Origin: Bacteroidales bacterium
GTDB taxonomy: Bacteria > Bacteroidota > Bacteroidia > Bacteroidales > UBA932
Direction of reading: 5' to 3'
Length of the DNA: 64,000 nt
NCBI GenBank assembly: GCA_017471965.1
Contig: JAFURF010000005.1
Location: 1 to 64,000 of the forward strand
Part shown: positions 31,944 through 40,601 of the stretch, one piece after another
Layout: every line of letters starts with the position of its first letter
How positions within the stretch are numbered: the stretch's first letter is position 1
Translations under genes and position numbers: made by a program
The notes under the pieces: generated by a model
Seen by the model: only the letters and a program-made list of their open reading frames with translations
What the model was told of the DNA's origin: nothing
Database searches by the model: none

Positions 31944-32273
31944 ATGGCTAAGGTTCTGACACTTAAATTTGTAGACGGCTCATACAAGGAGTGTGAGGTC
32001 ACAGGAAGAATCATGGGTGGCGAGAATGTATACTACAGGCCCCTCTCATCTTTGACAAAGGGATGTATCGGATGGGATTCCGGAGCCGAACCCGATCATA
32101 ATGTGTATGTCCTTGAGGTGGGCGAAGACTATGTTGTAGTCGAAGTCAAGGGGTGGGGACGCGAGAAAACCGGTCCTTACACACTGTATGAAGGCGTCGA
32201 GAAACGCTACAGTTACATGTTCGGGGAATGGTCCTACCATTTTTCCGTCTCCCTCGTCCGGATGGATGTCTGA
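31944..32273 (+). CDS. Conserved-looking hypothetical protein, 109 aa
   Basis: No family recognised. It is rich in beta-forming residues and aromatics (NVYVLEVGEDYVVVEVKGWG, YMFGEWSYHFSVSLVRMDV), has no signal peptide or membrane segment, and looks like a small cytoplasmic beta protein. It starts 11 bp after the nucleoside kinase gene, so it is likely in the same transcript, and ends 11 bp from the convergent MBL gene. Confidence 0.7.
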   Translation: MAKVLTLKFVDGSYKECEVTGRIMGGENVYYRPLSSLTKGCIGWDSGAEPDHNVYVLEVGEDYVVVEVKGWGREKTGPYTLYEGVEKRYSYMFGEWSYHFSVSLVRMDV

Positions 32274-32284
32274 ATCCGTTGACG

Positions 32285-32947
32285 TCAGTCTTCGTAAGGC
32301 TCGTTGAAAGGCATGAGGAACGGATTGGTCATGCGCTCGGTGGCGATGTCTGTCGACGGGCCGTGGCCGGGATGTACCTCTATGGCTCCGTCCAGTGTCA
32401 TGATCTTTTCGAATATGCTTTTCATCAGGACATCGTAGTCGCCGCCCGGATGGTCTGAACGTCCGATGGCGCCTGCGAAAAGCGTGTCGCCGCTGAAGAG
32501 GATTCCGTTTTTACGCTCAAGGTAGCATACACCTCCTACGGTATGTCCCGGAGTCTCGATGACCTCGAACTTCAGGGATCCTACCTCTATTATATCGCCC
32601 TCCCTTACGTCAGAAGTCCTGAAGGACTCTGGCATAGGGGCACCGAACACGCGGCAGAAGAATTCGTTGTTCTCCAGAGTGAAATTGTCCTCCGGATGCA
32701 TGTACACAGGGATACCTCCGTAAAGTGCTGCCAGTCTGGCTACTCCAAGTATGTGGTCGAAATGGCCGTGGGTGAGCATGATGCATGAAGGCTTGAGGCC
32801 TTTGGATGTAACGAAGTCAGTCAGGCGTTTTACCTCTGCTTCTGAATTGCATCCCGGGTCGATGAATGCGCAGTTTCCCTCTTCATCCCACGCTGCGTAG
32901 CAGGTGGTCTGGAAACTGTTGAAGGTGAAGTGTTCTATGTGTATCAT
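32285..32947 (-). CDS. MBL-fold metallo-hydrolase, glyoxalase II-like
   Basis: Cytoplasmic zinc hydrolase of 220 aa. The metal motif is LTHGHFDHILG (HxHxDH), with further ligands at PGHTVGG, FSGDTLF and the C-terminal VHPGHGPST. Bacteroidales proteins of this type are usually annotated as hydroxyacylglutathione hydrolase-like, but this phylum generally lacks glutathione, so the thioester or other substrate is unknown. It is divergent from the deoxynucleoside kinase gene. Confidence 0.9.
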   Translation of the reverse strand: MIHIEHFTFNSFQTTCYAAWDEEGNCAFIDPGCNSEAEVKRLTDFVTSKGLKPSCIMLTHGHFDHILGVARLAALYGGIPVYMHPEDNFTLENNEFFCRVFGAPMPESFRTSDVREGDIIEVGSLKFEVIETPGHTVGGVCYLERKNGILFSGDTLFAGAIGRSDHPGGDYDVLMKSIFEKIMTLDGAIEVHPGHGPSTDIATERMTNPFLMPFNEPYED

Positions 32948-32969
32948 TCAAAAAATCATTTAAAACACA

Positions 32970-32998
32970 CAAATTTACATTAAAATTTAGTATGTTTG
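32970..32998. promoter_or_regulatory. Divergent -7 boxes for the MBL hydrolase and deoxynucleoside kinase
   Basis: Minus strand TAAATTTG (32970-32977) precedes the MBL gene start at 32947. Plus strand TATGTTTG (32991-32998) precedes the kinase start at 33081. Both fit TAnnTTTG in an AT-rich gap; -33 boxes are not clear. Confidence 0.5.
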
Positions 32999-33080
32999 CT
33001 AATTATTAGGTTAGAAACTGCTTTGGGCGATGAAAAATTCGAGCCAAAACGGTTTCTCAAATTATGCTAAAATCTAAGTT

Positions 33081-33701
33081 ATGCACATAGCGATTGCAGG
33101 AAACATCGGCAGCGGAAAGACAACCCTTACAAGGATGCTGGCTGCCCATTACGGCTGGACCCCTAAGTTCGAGTCGGTAGATTACAACCCATATCTCGCT
33201 GATTTCTATGAGGATATGGAAAGATGGTCGTTCAATCTTCAGGTGTACTTCCTTAACAAGAGGTTCAAGGATGTGGTGGATATTTCAAAATTGGACGAAG
33301 TCATCATCCAGGACCGCACCATCTATGAGGATGCCCGTATATTCGCTCCTAACCTTCATGGCATGGGGCTGATGAGCACGAGGGATTTCGAGAACTATTC
33401 GGATCTCTTCGACCTGATGATGTCTCTGGTGAATCCGCCTGATCTTCTCATATATCTCAGAAGTTCGATCCCTAACCTTATCGGTCAGATCCAGAAGAGA
33501 GGACGCGAGTACGAGAAGAGCATCCGTATCGACTACATCACAGGACTGAACGAATGCTATGAAAACTGGATCAAGGACTACAAGCACAAACTTCTTATCC
33601 TTGACGTAGACCGCATCAAGTTCGAGAACAATCCGGAGCATTTCCAGGAGGTTACCGACAAGATCGATGCAGAACTCTTCGGACTTTTCACTAACGAATA
33701 A
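33081..33701 (+). CDS. Deoxynucleoside kinase
   Basis: Phosphorylates deoxynucleosides in salvage (dGK/dAK/dCK-type family). P-loop GNIGSGKTTL lies at the N-terminus; the QDRTIYEDARIF block matches the family's DRS/E-type substrate motif; SSIPNLIGQIQKRGREYEKSI provides the lid arginines. At 206 aa it has normal length. Which base it prefers cannot be told. Confidence 0.9.
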   Translation: MHIAIAGNIGSGKTTLTRMLAAHYGWTPKFESVDYNPYLADFYEDMERWSFNLQVYFLNKRFKDVVDISKLDEVIIQDRTIYEDARIFAPNLHGMGLMSTRDFENYSDLFDLMMSLVNPPDLLIYLRSSIPNLIGQIQKRGREYEKSIRIDYITGLNECYENWIKDYKHKLLILDVDRIKFENNPEHFQEVTDKIDAELFGLFTNE

Positions 33702-33757
33702 CTAGCGGGGCGGTTCCCTTGAAGGGAGGCCTCTGTACTAATCTAAACAGAATAATT

Positions 33758-35668
33758 ATGGCAGAAAGATTAACCATTATCGACTTTGTCGAGAAGTATG
33801 TTGCCAAGTATTCCAAGAATCCTTTCCTCTGGGAGAAGAATCTTGATACGAATGTCTGGGAACCTACAACTTATGAAGAGACATTGGCTAAAGCCAAACG
33901 TATTGCAGCCGGTCTCATGGCTCTTGGCGTGCAGAAGGGAGAAAAGATCTCATACCTCAGCGAAGGCCGTGACATGTGGGTGATCGGAGAACTCGGAGTT
34001 CTCTATGCAGGTGCAGTGAACGTTCCTCTTTCCATCAAACTTGGTGAGACGAATGACCTCGTGTTCCGAGTGAAGCATTCGGATTCGAAATATGTGATCA
34101 CCTCGAAGTTCCAGCTTGCCAAGATCAGGGCCGTTCTTCCTGAATGCCCTATGGTGGAGAAGGTCATCATCTTCGATCAGGTGGATGACATGAAGGAGAA
34201 TGAGATGTATATCGGCGACATCATCGAGATGGGAGACAAGTTCCTCGCAGAGCATGAGGACCTCTTCATCCAGAGATACAAGTCTATCGGACCTGACGAT
34301 TATGCTAACATCAGTTACACTTCAGGAACCACCGCGGATCCTAAGGGCATCCTCCTCACTCACAGGAACTATACTGCAAACGTCGAGCAGGCTCACTCGG
34401 TTATCGGTGTGACACCTGAAGACAGGATGCTCATCATCCTCCCTCTCGACCACTGCTTCGCTCACGTAGCAGGATTCTACACAATGATGTCATATGGCGC
34501 ATCCCTCGGTATGGTGCCATCAGGAAAGAGCGGAAAGGAGGCTTTGAGAAACATTTCTCCAAGTATCCAGGAACTCAAGCCTAGCGTGATGCTTTCGGTT
34601 CCAACCCTTGCAAAGAGTTTCAAGAAGAACATCGAGACCACCATCGCAAAGAAGGGCCCGACTATCGAGAAACTTTACAACTTCGCACTCAGGAATGCGA
34701 TCGCATACAACAAGGAAGGCTACAACAAGGGAACGCAGTTCGTCGACATCTTCCGCAAGCCTCTCATGCTTCTCTTCGACAAACTCATCTTCAAGGCTGT
34801 GCGTCAGGGACTCGGCGGAAACATGAAGTTCTTCGTCGGCGGAGGCGCCCTCCTCGATATCGACCTTCAGAGGTACTACTATGCAATCGGCATCCCTATG
34901 TACCAGGGTTACGGCCTTTCAGAGGCGACTCCTATCATCTCGGCAAACTCTCCTGCAAGACATATCTTCGGTTCATCAGGCAAGATCGTCCAGCCTATGG
35001 AGATCAAGATTCTCGATGCTGACGGCGTAGAGCAGCCGTTCGGATCGAAGGGTGAGATATGCATCAAGGGCGAGAATGTGATGGCCGGTTACTGGAAGAA
35101 CCCTAAGTCGACAGCGGATACTATCGTGGACGGCTGGCTCCATACCGGAGACATGGGTTACATGCGTGACGAGGAAATGCTTTATGTCGTAGGCCGATTC
35201 AAGTCTCTCCTTATCGCTGCTGACGGTGAGAAATATTCACCTGAAGGAATCGAGGAAAATCTCGTGGAAAGTTCGAAATATATCGACGGAGCCCTCCTTC
35301 ACAACAGTCAGGACCCATATACCATCGCCCTCATCACTCCTAACAAGGAGGCCTTGAAGGCCTATGCAAAGGAACTCGGTCTTGATCCGACATCCAAGGA
35401 GGCGAAGGTGAAGATGCTCGAACTTCTTCAGGACGAGGTCAACATGTACCGCAAGGGCGGACGTCTCTTCGGTGCCTTCCCTGAAAGATGGCTTCCTGCT
35501 GCAGTCTGTGTGCTTCCAGAGCCTTGGACAGAGCAGAACCACTTCCTCAACAGTTCGATGAAGGTTGTCCGTGGTCGTGTCGAGGAGGCTTACAAGGCAC
35601 ATATGGAGTACGTATATACTCCTGAAGGAAAGAATATTGTGAACGACATGAACCTTGCTTCACTCTAA
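33758..35668 (+). CDS. AMP-dependent long-chain acyl-CoA synthetase
   Basis: Activates fatty acids to acyl-CoA with ATP. ATG 33758 gives 636 aa; the longer frame from 33719 adds a short segment with no family character. Motifs: AMP-binding P-loop YTSGTTADPKGILLTH, YGLSEATPIISAN and GWLHTGDMGYMRDEEMLYVVGRFKSLL. Its last base overlaps the next start (TAATG), which couples it to the nitroreductase gene. Cytoplasmic or membrane-associated. Confidence 0.92.
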   Translation: MAERLTIIDFVEKYVAKYSKNPFLWEKNLDTNVWEPTTYEETLAKAKRIAAGLMALGVQKGEKISYLSEGRDMWVIGELGVLYAGAVNVPLSIKLGETNDLVFRVKHSDSKYVITSKFQLAKIRAVLPECPMVEKVIIFDQVDDMKENEMYIGDIIEMGDKFLAEHEDLFIQRYKSIGPDDYANISYTSGTTADPKGILLTHRNYTANVEQAHSVIGVTPEDRMLIILPLDHCFAHVAGFYTMMSYGASLGMVPSGKSGKEALRNISPSIQELKPSVMLSVPTLAKSFKKNIETTIAKKGPTIEKLYNFALRNAIAYNKEGYNKGTQFVDIFRKPLMLLFDKLIFKAVRQGLGGNMKFFVGGGALLDIDLQRYYYAIGIPMYQGYGLSEATPIISANSPARHIFGSSGKIVQPMEIKILDADGVEQPFGSKGEICIKGENVMAGYWKNPKSTADTIVDGWLHTGDMGYMRDEEMLYVVGRFKSLLIAADGEKYSPEGIEENLVESSKYIDGALLHNSQDPYTIALITPNKEALKAYAKELGLDPTSKEAKVKMLELLQDEVNMYRKGGRLFGAFPERWLPAAVCVLPEPWTEQNHFLNSSMKVVRGRVEEAYKAHMEYVYTPEGKNIVNDMNLASL

Positions 35669-36201
35669 TGGATTTTTCAGAACTGATTCAGAAAAGACAA
35701 AGTGATAGAAGATATGCTCCCAAGCCAGTGGCGAGGGAGCATATTCTCAAATGTCTCGAAGCCGCCCGTCTGGCTCCGTCGGCCTGCAATTCGCAGCCAT
35801 GGAAGTTCGTCGTTGTGGACGACAGGGCAAAACTTGCAGAGATGGCCGACGCTGCCATCGGTCTGGGGATGAACAAGTTCACTGTGCAGGTTCCGGTACT
35901 TGTGGCCGTAGTGCAGGAGCCGATGAACCTTTCGGCCAGAGCGGGTGCCCTTGCCAAGGACAAGGACTACAGCATGATGGACCTAGGGATGGCTGTGGAG
36001 AATTTCTGTCTTCAGGCTGCAGAACTCGGTCTTGGCACATGCATCATGGGCTGGTTTGACGAGAAGCGCATCAAGAAACTTCTCGGCGTGCCGCGAAGCA
36101 GGCGCATCCAACTCCTCATAGCCTTGGGGCATCCGGATTCTCCTACCCGTCAGAAGATCCGCAAGCCCCTGGAAGAAATCTCCTCCTGGAACAACTACTG
36201 A
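35668..36201 (+). CDS. Nitroreductase-family FMN oxidoreductase
   Basis: NAD(P)H-dependent flavoenzyme of 177 aa. The N-terminal RQSDRRYAPKPVAREHI and LAPSACNSQPWKFVVV form the FMN site, and AAELGLGTCIMGWFDEKRIKKLLGVP completes the family pattern. The start overlaps the preceding stop by one base. The physiological substrate is unknown; many such proteins are general quinone or nitro reductases. It ends 6 bp from the convergent superoxide dismutase gene. Confidence 0.9.
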   Translation: MDFSELIQKRQSDRRYAPKPVAREHILKCLEAARLAPSACNSQPWKFVVVDDRAKLAEMADAAIGLGMNKFTVQVPVLVAVVQEPMNLSARAGALAKDKDYSMMDLGMAVENFCLQAAELGLGTCIMGWFDEKRIKKLLGVPRSRRIQLLIALGHPDSPTRQKIRKPLEEISSWNNY

Positions 36202-36207
36202 TTCCTG

Positions 36208-37065
36208 TCATTTTTCAGGTTCGAAGTGTTCCTTGCCTACACCGCAGGCAGGGCAGGTCCAGTCGTCCGGCAGGTCTTCGAACGGCGTGCCGGGGGCTAT
36301 TCCGCCTTCCGGATCTCCTTCGTCAGGGTCATATACCCATCCGCAGATGATGCAGACGTACCTCTGCATTGCTGCCTCTTCATCTTCTTCGATGGCCTCT
36401 TCGATCATTTCCTTGACTTCTTCTTTTGATGCTTTCCCCACGACGATAGTCTCCTCGCTCAGGTCTGCAACCTTGGCTGCCGGGGATGGCTCGTGCAGCC
36501 TTTCCGTCACCTTTTTCCAGTCGATGAGGTCCCAGCAACTGTCTACATAGGCTGCCCTCCTGTTGCGGTAGTCGATGTAATATGCATGTTCCCATACGTC
36601 AATGGTCATCAGCGGCTTGTAACCTGCTCTGAGAGGATTGCCTGCATTCGATTCCTGAATGATATGGAGTCTCCCGCCCGGATCCTGGGCTAGCCAGGCC
36701 CATCCGGAGCCGAAGATTTCAATTGCTGCCTTCTTGAATTTCTCCTTGAATGTTTCCACCGATCCGAAATCACGGATGAGGTAGTCCTTGAGTTCCAGTG
36801 GCATAGGCTCCGGATCTGGGGATAGTGTGTTGAAGAAGAAGGTGTGGTTCCAGACCTGTGCCGCATTATTGAATATAGGCCCGGTCGATGTGAGGATAAG
36901 AGTCTCCAGAGGAACCTCGGCATAAGGTGTGCCTTCAGTGAGACGGTTGAGGTTGTCGATGTAGGTCTGGAGATGCTTTCCGTAATGATACTCGATGGTC
37001 TCCTTGCTCATTCTTGGCTCCAGTGCATCATATGCATAAGGGAGTTGGGGTAAAATGTAGATCAT
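36208..37065 (-). CDS. sodB: Iron/manganese superoxide dismutase fused to C-terminal rubredoxin
   Basis: Two complete domains in one 285-aa chain. Residues 1-194 are a Fe/Mn superoxide dismutase with metal ligands H27, H74, D156 and H160 ([32 protein letters not shown]). Q70 in AAQVWNH and the SNAG stretch at 139-142 are Fe-type marks. An acidic linker (195-235, [16 protein letters not shown]) leads to a full rubredoxin (236-285) with iron ligands C238, C241, C271 and C274 ([25 protein letters not shown]). No signal peptide, so cytoplasmic. The rubredoxin could pass electrons to the dismutase site or to a partner peroxide or superoxide reductase; that is inference. The sod symbol refers only to the first domain. 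Confidence 0.93.
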   Translation of the reverse strand: MIYILPQLPYAYDALEPRMSKETIEYHYGKHLQTYIDNLNRLTEGTPYAEVPLETLILTSTGPIFNNAAQVWNHTFFFNTLSPDPEPMPLELKDYLIRDFGSVETFKEKFKKAAIEIFGSGWAWLAQDPGGRLHIIQESNAGNPLRAGYKPLMTIDVWEHAYYIDYRNRRAAYVDSCWDLIDWKKVTERLHEPSPAAKVADLSEETIVVGKASKEEVKEMIEEAIEEDEEAAMQRYVCIICGWVYDPDEGDPEGGIAPGTPFEDLPDDWTCPACGVGKEHFEPEK

Positions 37066-37122
37066 GACTTTTTGTTTTAAAGTTCGTTACTTACCCCGGA
37101 ATCAATTATCAGACCTTAGGCG

Positions 37123-37734
37123 TCAGTGAGCGAATATGAATCCGAAATAAATTCTCGGACCCATAGGGCGGTTGAGTCCGTCCTTGTTGACTGCAAGCAG
37201 AAAGTCTGCCTTCAGAGTCAGCCTCAGGGCTTCTCCGGCGGCATATTCCACTCCGATGAAAGGGTCTACAGCGAAGAAAGGTTTCTTGTTGTAGACAGCA
37301 CTCGTTTCCGGAATCCAGTCGTGCTTGTCTCCCTCGAACATATAGTATGCTGTCTCCATACCTCCTCCTACGGTTGCTCCTATATAAGGATAGAATTTTC
37401 CCACTTTCCAGTACCAGTCGGCAAGAAGTCCGGTCCAGAACAATTTGTTGAAACTGCCGCTCGCGACCTCTTTCCTCAGGCCCATGCTGGAGAAATATCC
37501 TTCAAATCCTGCGCGGAAATGGTCTGTAAGGTGCAGTTTTGCTACACCTCCGATGCCGAAGGTCATGCCTTTGGGGTTGAAGTTGAACGGATTGTCGCAT
37601 CCGCTGAGATAGCCTGTGTGGACCATCATTCCGCCGGAGAATCCCTTGATGACCTTGTTGTCTGTAGACTGAGCCATGCCGGAAACGGGGAAGAGCATGA
37701 GAAAGATCGCAATATATATAAGTGTGTTTTTCAT
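37123..37734 (-). CDS. Small outer-membrane beta-barrel-like protein
   Basis: A 203-aa exported protein from ATG 37734 (MKNTLIYIAIFLMLFPVSGMAQ); the longer frame adds 13 residues upstream of a good signal peptide and was not used. After the signal the sequence alternates in short amphipathic strands with many Gly and aromatic residues (GFEGYFSSMGLRK, YPYIGATVGGGMETAYY) and ends in a strand (PRIYFGFIFAH), as in 8-stranded barrels. A canonical promoter lies directly upstream on the minus strand. Function unknown. Confidence 0.75.
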   Translation of the reverse strand: MKNTLIYIAIFLMLFPVSGMAQSTDNKVIKGFSGGMMVHTGYLSGCDNPFNFNPKGMTFGIGGVAKLHLTDHFRAGFEGYFSSMGLRKEVASGSFNKLFWTGLLADWYWKVGKFYPYIGATVGGGMETAYYMFEGDKHDWIPETSAVYNKKPFFAVDPFIGVEYAAGEALRLTLKADFLLAVNKDGLNRPMGPRIYFGFIFAH

Positions 37735-37742
37735 AACTACTG

Positions 37743-37774
37743 CAAAAATAGACATAAATCTGACTATACGCAAA
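37743..37774 (-). promoter_or_regulatory. Canonical Bacteroides promoter for the beta-barrel gene
   Basis: On the minus strand TTTG (complement of 37771-37774), 20 nt, then TATTTTTG (complement of 37743-37750). The ATG at 37734 is only about 8 bp beyond the -7 box, so the transcript would have a very short leader. Confidence 0.7.
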
Positions 37775-37870
37775 TGCTGGAATCTGTGTGCTGATTTTTG
37801 CCTAAAGGGTCGGTTTGTCGCTTTGATTTTTATTAAAATGCGTAAAATGTCTTTTAAATTTAATTAAAAA

Positions 37871-37901
37871 TTTGGAAATGAATTTTAAATCATTACCTTT
37901 G
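37871..37901 (+). promoter_or_regulatory. Canonical Bacteroides promoter upstream of the sugar transporter leader
   Basis: TTTG at 37871-37874, a 19-nt spacer, then TACCTTTG at 37894-37901, matching the -33/-7 consensus fully. The predicted transcript start is near 37908, about 185 nt ahead of the transporter ATG. Confidence 0.8.
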
Positions 37902-37907
37902 CAAAAG

Positions 37908-37993
37908 ACATCAGAAATTTTTTTCGTGTCTATTTGTTAAGTTCGTTTTATATACGGCAGGCGTCCTTGGGGAGGGGCGCCTGCTAATTTTTA
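37908..37993 (+). ncRNA. Candidate short leader RNA or small RNA ahead of the sugar transporter
   Basis: Bounded by the canonical promoter at 37871-37901 and the terminator at 37957-37993, this would be an RNA of about 85 nt with no reading frame of note. It could be a free small RNA or the prematurely ended leader of the transporter mRNA. No known riboswitch fold was recognised. Confidence 0.4.
37957..37993 (+). terminator. Terminator/attenuator in the transporter leader
   Basis: Stem GCAGGCG (37957-37963) with CGCCTGC (37978-37984), extendable inward by TCC with GGG (one G-T pair) to 10 bp around an 8-nt loop, followed by TAATTTTT. It lies inside the 5' leader of the transporter gene, and no second -7 box with a -33 was seen between it and the ATG at 38095. 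Confidence 0.65.
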
Positions 37994-38094
37994 TGCAATT
38001 GACCCTATGTGTCGATTTTTTTTGTAACTTAGGCGCGATTTTGACGGATAGTGTCGAATTCTATGTAATTATTAACAATAAAACACAACTGAAA

Positions 38095-39393
38095 ATGAAC
38101 AAGAACAAGATCAATTGGGTTGCGGTCCTTACCATGATGTTCCTCTTCGGAATGATCTCTTTCGTGACCAACCTTGCAGCACCTATCGGAGTAATCTGGA
38201 AACAGGCCCCTGGTATCGACGGCTCAAGTTTCTGGGGTATGATGGGTAACATGATGAACTTCCTTGCATACCTTTTCATGGGTATCCCTGCCGGTAAACT
38301 CATCACAAACCATGGTTACAAGAAGACTACCCTCATCGGTGTCGGAGTCGGATTCTGCGGTGTACTCGTGCAGTTCCTTTCAGGTAAGATCGGTGTAGGC
38401 GCAACTCTGGCAGGACTTCCTGCAAATTTCTTCGTATACCTTCTCGGAGCATTCATCTGCGGTTTCTCGGTATGTATCCTCAATACAGTCGTGAACCCTA
38501 TGCTCAACCTCCTCGGTGGCGGTGGTAACAGAGGTAATCAGCTTGTTCAGATCGGTGGCTCATTCAACTCTCTCATGGGTACCCTTACTCCTATGCTCGT
38601 AGGAGCCCTCATTGGAGCCGTTACTGCCGAGACTCAGATTGCTGACGTCAATACAGTGCTCTTCATGGCAATGGGAGTATTTGCTGCAACATTCTGCGTG
38701 CTTATCTTCGTTCCTTTCGTTGAACCTGAGCAGGATAAGTCAAATGCTTCTGTAAAGAGCCTCTTCCAGTATCGTCATCTTGTATACGGTGTGATCGCCA
38801 TTTTCCTTTATGTAGGTGTAGAGATCGGAATCCCTGGTACACTCAACTTCTTCCTTGCCGACTCAGAGAAAGGTGCAGGTCTTGACCCTGCTACTGCCGC
38901 TTCAATCGCAGGTTCTGTTGCTGCGATGTACTGGCTCCTCATGCTCTGCGGACGTTTTGTTTCAAGTTTCATCAGTGGAAAGGTATCCAGCAAGATGCAG
39001 TTGGGAGTAACTTCAGCGGTTGCTATCGTTCTCGTCCTCTGTGCGATGTTCACTTCGAACGTTGACATCAAGATGCCTGTATTGAAGGGCTTCACTGAGG
39101 GATTCGCAATGATGACTCTTCCTCTTTCTGCTCTTCTGCTCGTGCTCTGCGGTCTCTGTACTTCAGTTATGTGGGGAACTATCTTCAACCTTTCTGTCGA
39201 GGGACTCGGAAAGCAGTCCGCTCTTGCATCAGGCCTCTTCATGACAATGGTCGTAGGTGGTGGCGTCCTTCCTCTTATCCAGAATGCTATCGCTGACGCT
39301 GCGACATATATGGTAAGTTACTGGGTGATTGTAGCCGCTCTGGCTTACATCCTCTGGTTCGCTGTCGCAGGTTCAAAAGTTAAGAACGCTTAA
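38095..39393 (+). CDS. MFS hexose:H+ symporter of the FHS (FucP/GluP) family
   Basis: Inner-membrane sugar transporter of 432 aa with about 12 membrane segments. ATG 38095 is chosen because it gives a short polar N-terminus before the first helix (NWVAVLTMMFLFGMISFVTNLAAPIGV); the frame from 37993 would run through leader sequence. The GIPAGKLITNHGYKKTT loop is the MFS motif between helices 2 and 3. The 19-bp gap to a ROK glucokinase suggests glucose or galactose import linked to phosphorylation, and the pair would serve the starch locus at the start of the window. Confidence 0.9.
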   Translation: MNKNKINWVAVLTMMFLFGMISFVTNLAAPIGVIWKQAPGIDGSSFWGMMGNMMNFLAYLFMGIPAGKLITNHGYKKTTLIGVGVGFCGVLVQFLSGKIGVGATLAGLPANFFVYLLGAFICGFSVCILNTVVNPMLNLLGGGGNRGNQLVQIGGSFNSLMGTLTPMLVGALIGAVTAETQIADVNTVLFMAMGVFAATFCVLIFVPFVEPEQDKSNASVKSLFQYRHLVYGVIAIFLYVGVEIGIPGTLNFFLADSEKGAGLDPATAASIAGSVAAMYWLLMLCGRFVSSFISGKVSSKMQLGVTSAVAIVLVLCAMFTSNVDIKMPVLKGFTEGFAMMTLPLSALLLVLCGLCTSVMWGTIFNLSVEGLGKQSALASGLFMTMVVGGGVLPLIQNAIADAATYMVSYWVIVAALAYILWFAVAGSKVKNA

Positions 39394-39412
39394 TTAATAA
39401 CTTGATAATACT

Positions 39413-40366
39413 ATGGATTCATCATTTGTAGTCGGTATTGACGTAGGAGGACAGACCTCCAAGATCGGTGTTGTTGATGCACGCGGAACAGTTCTCGCAC
39501 AGACTGTCATCCGCACAGATACATATGAGCAGGTAGAGCCTTATATCGCGGAACTTGCTGAGGCAGTAAAGAAACTCATCAAGGAGTCAGGCACAGAAGG
39601 CAAGGTGAGGGGAGTCGGAGTAGGTGCTCCTAACGGAAACTATTATACAGGTACGATCGAGAACGCTCCGAACCTTCTTTGGGGACGTCAGAAGGTGGAG
39701 TTTTCAAAACTTCTCAACAAGGCCCTCGGCCTTCCTGTAGCGCTTACCAATGACGCTAATGCAGCGGCAGTAGGAGAGATGACCTATGGTGCAGCGAGAG
39801 GTATGAAGAACTTCATCATGATCACTCTCGGAACCGGAGTCGGCTCAGGTATCGTGATCAATGGTGAGGTCGTATATGGCCATGACGGTTTTGCCGGTGA
39901 GTTGGGACATACGACTGCAGTCCGCAACAACGGCCGCGTATGCGGTTGCGGAAAGACGGGATGTCTCGAGACATATTGCTCTGCTACAGGTGTGGCACGT
40001 ACCGCACGCGAGTGGCTCGAACTCTCTGATGAGCCATCTGTCCTCAGAAGCCTCGACAGCATTGCTTCAAAGGACGTGTATGAAGCAGCAAAGGAGGGTG
40101 ACAAACTTGCTCTCAAGATATTCGAGTTCACAGGAAAGATCCTCGGACGCTCGTTTGCAGACTTCATCGCATTCAGCGCACCGGAGGCTATCGTCCTCTT
40201 CGGTGGTCTTGCACGTGCAAAGGAATTCCTTCTTGAGCCTATGGAGAATGCGATGAACGAGAACTGCCTCAAGATGTGGAAGGGTAAGGTGAAGATCGTG
40301 TTCTCGCAACTCAAGGAGTCAGACGCAGCCATCCTCGGCGCCTCTGCTCTTGCTTGGGAACTCTAG
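39413..40366 (+). CDS. ROK-family glucokinase
   Basis: Phosphorylates glucose with ATP in the cytoplasm. GIDVGGQTSKIGVVD is the N-terminal phosphate loop, TNDANAAAVGEMTYGAARG holds the catalytic Asp, and the ROK zinc site is H166 with C177, C179 and C184 (CGCGKTGCLETYC). EGKVRGVGVGAPN and LGTGVGSGIVINGE are also typical. At 317 aa it has normal length. It follows the MFS transporter in the same operon and ends at a strong terminator. Other hexoses are possible substrates. Confidence 0.93.
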   Translation: MDSSFVVGIDVGGQTSKIGVVDARGTVLAQTVIRTDTYEQVEPYIAELAEAVKKLIKESGTEGKVRGVGVGAPNGNYYTGTIENAPNLLWGRQKVEFSKLLNKALGLPVALTNDANAAAVGEMTYGAARGMKNFIMITLGTGVGSGIVINGEVVYGHDGFAGELGHTTAVRNNGRVCGCGKTGCLETYCSATGVARTAREWLELSDEPSVLRSLDSIASKDVYEAAKEGDKLALKIFEFTGKILGRSFADFIAFSAPEAIVLFGGLARAKEFLLEPMENAMNENCLKMWKGKVKIVFSQLKESDAAILGASALAWEL

Positions 40367-40386
40367 TTTTTACTGAAATATTCGAT

Positions 40387-40424
40387 AAAATCGCCCTTGG
40401 AACTGCTTCCAAGGGCGATTTTTT
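40387..40424 (+). terminator. Intrinsic terminator after glucokinase gene
   Basis: A 14-bp perfect stem (AAAATCGCCCTTGG at 40387-40400 with CCAAGGGCGATTTT at 40409-40422), 8-nt loop, ending in a run of six T. It could work on both strands. The rest of the 235-bp gap to the next gene shows nothing I can name. Confidence 0.92.
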
Positions 40425-40601
40425 AAATTATCCGCATACTTTTCGCTTCGCTCCTCGCAATGACGGGCAGTGAAAGTTCTCGCACCAGACCTCTGTTCAA
40501 ACGCCTGTTTTTGCTGTCCGAATCAGGTAAATTCCCCGTGGAAGATGCGCATGCGAGAGGCCCGGCTGAAGAACAGGTGGAGGCATTGTTTGAGTTACCT
40601 C

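Noticed and set aside
37126..37794. A 222-codon plus-strand frame opposite the beta-barrel gene
   Set aside because: It mirrors a coding gene with a signal peptide and a canonical promoter; its own translation shows no family features.
37993..38094. A longer sugar transporter starting at 37993
   Set aside because: The added part overlaps leader sequence and has no family character; ATG 38095 starts directly before the first membrane helix.
40436..40470. A TTCGCTTCGCTCCTCGCAAT string in the gap after the glucokinase terminator as a repeat
   Set aside because: It resembles the GCGAAGC motif of the 16.4-kb hairpin, but a single short match cannot be called a repeat.
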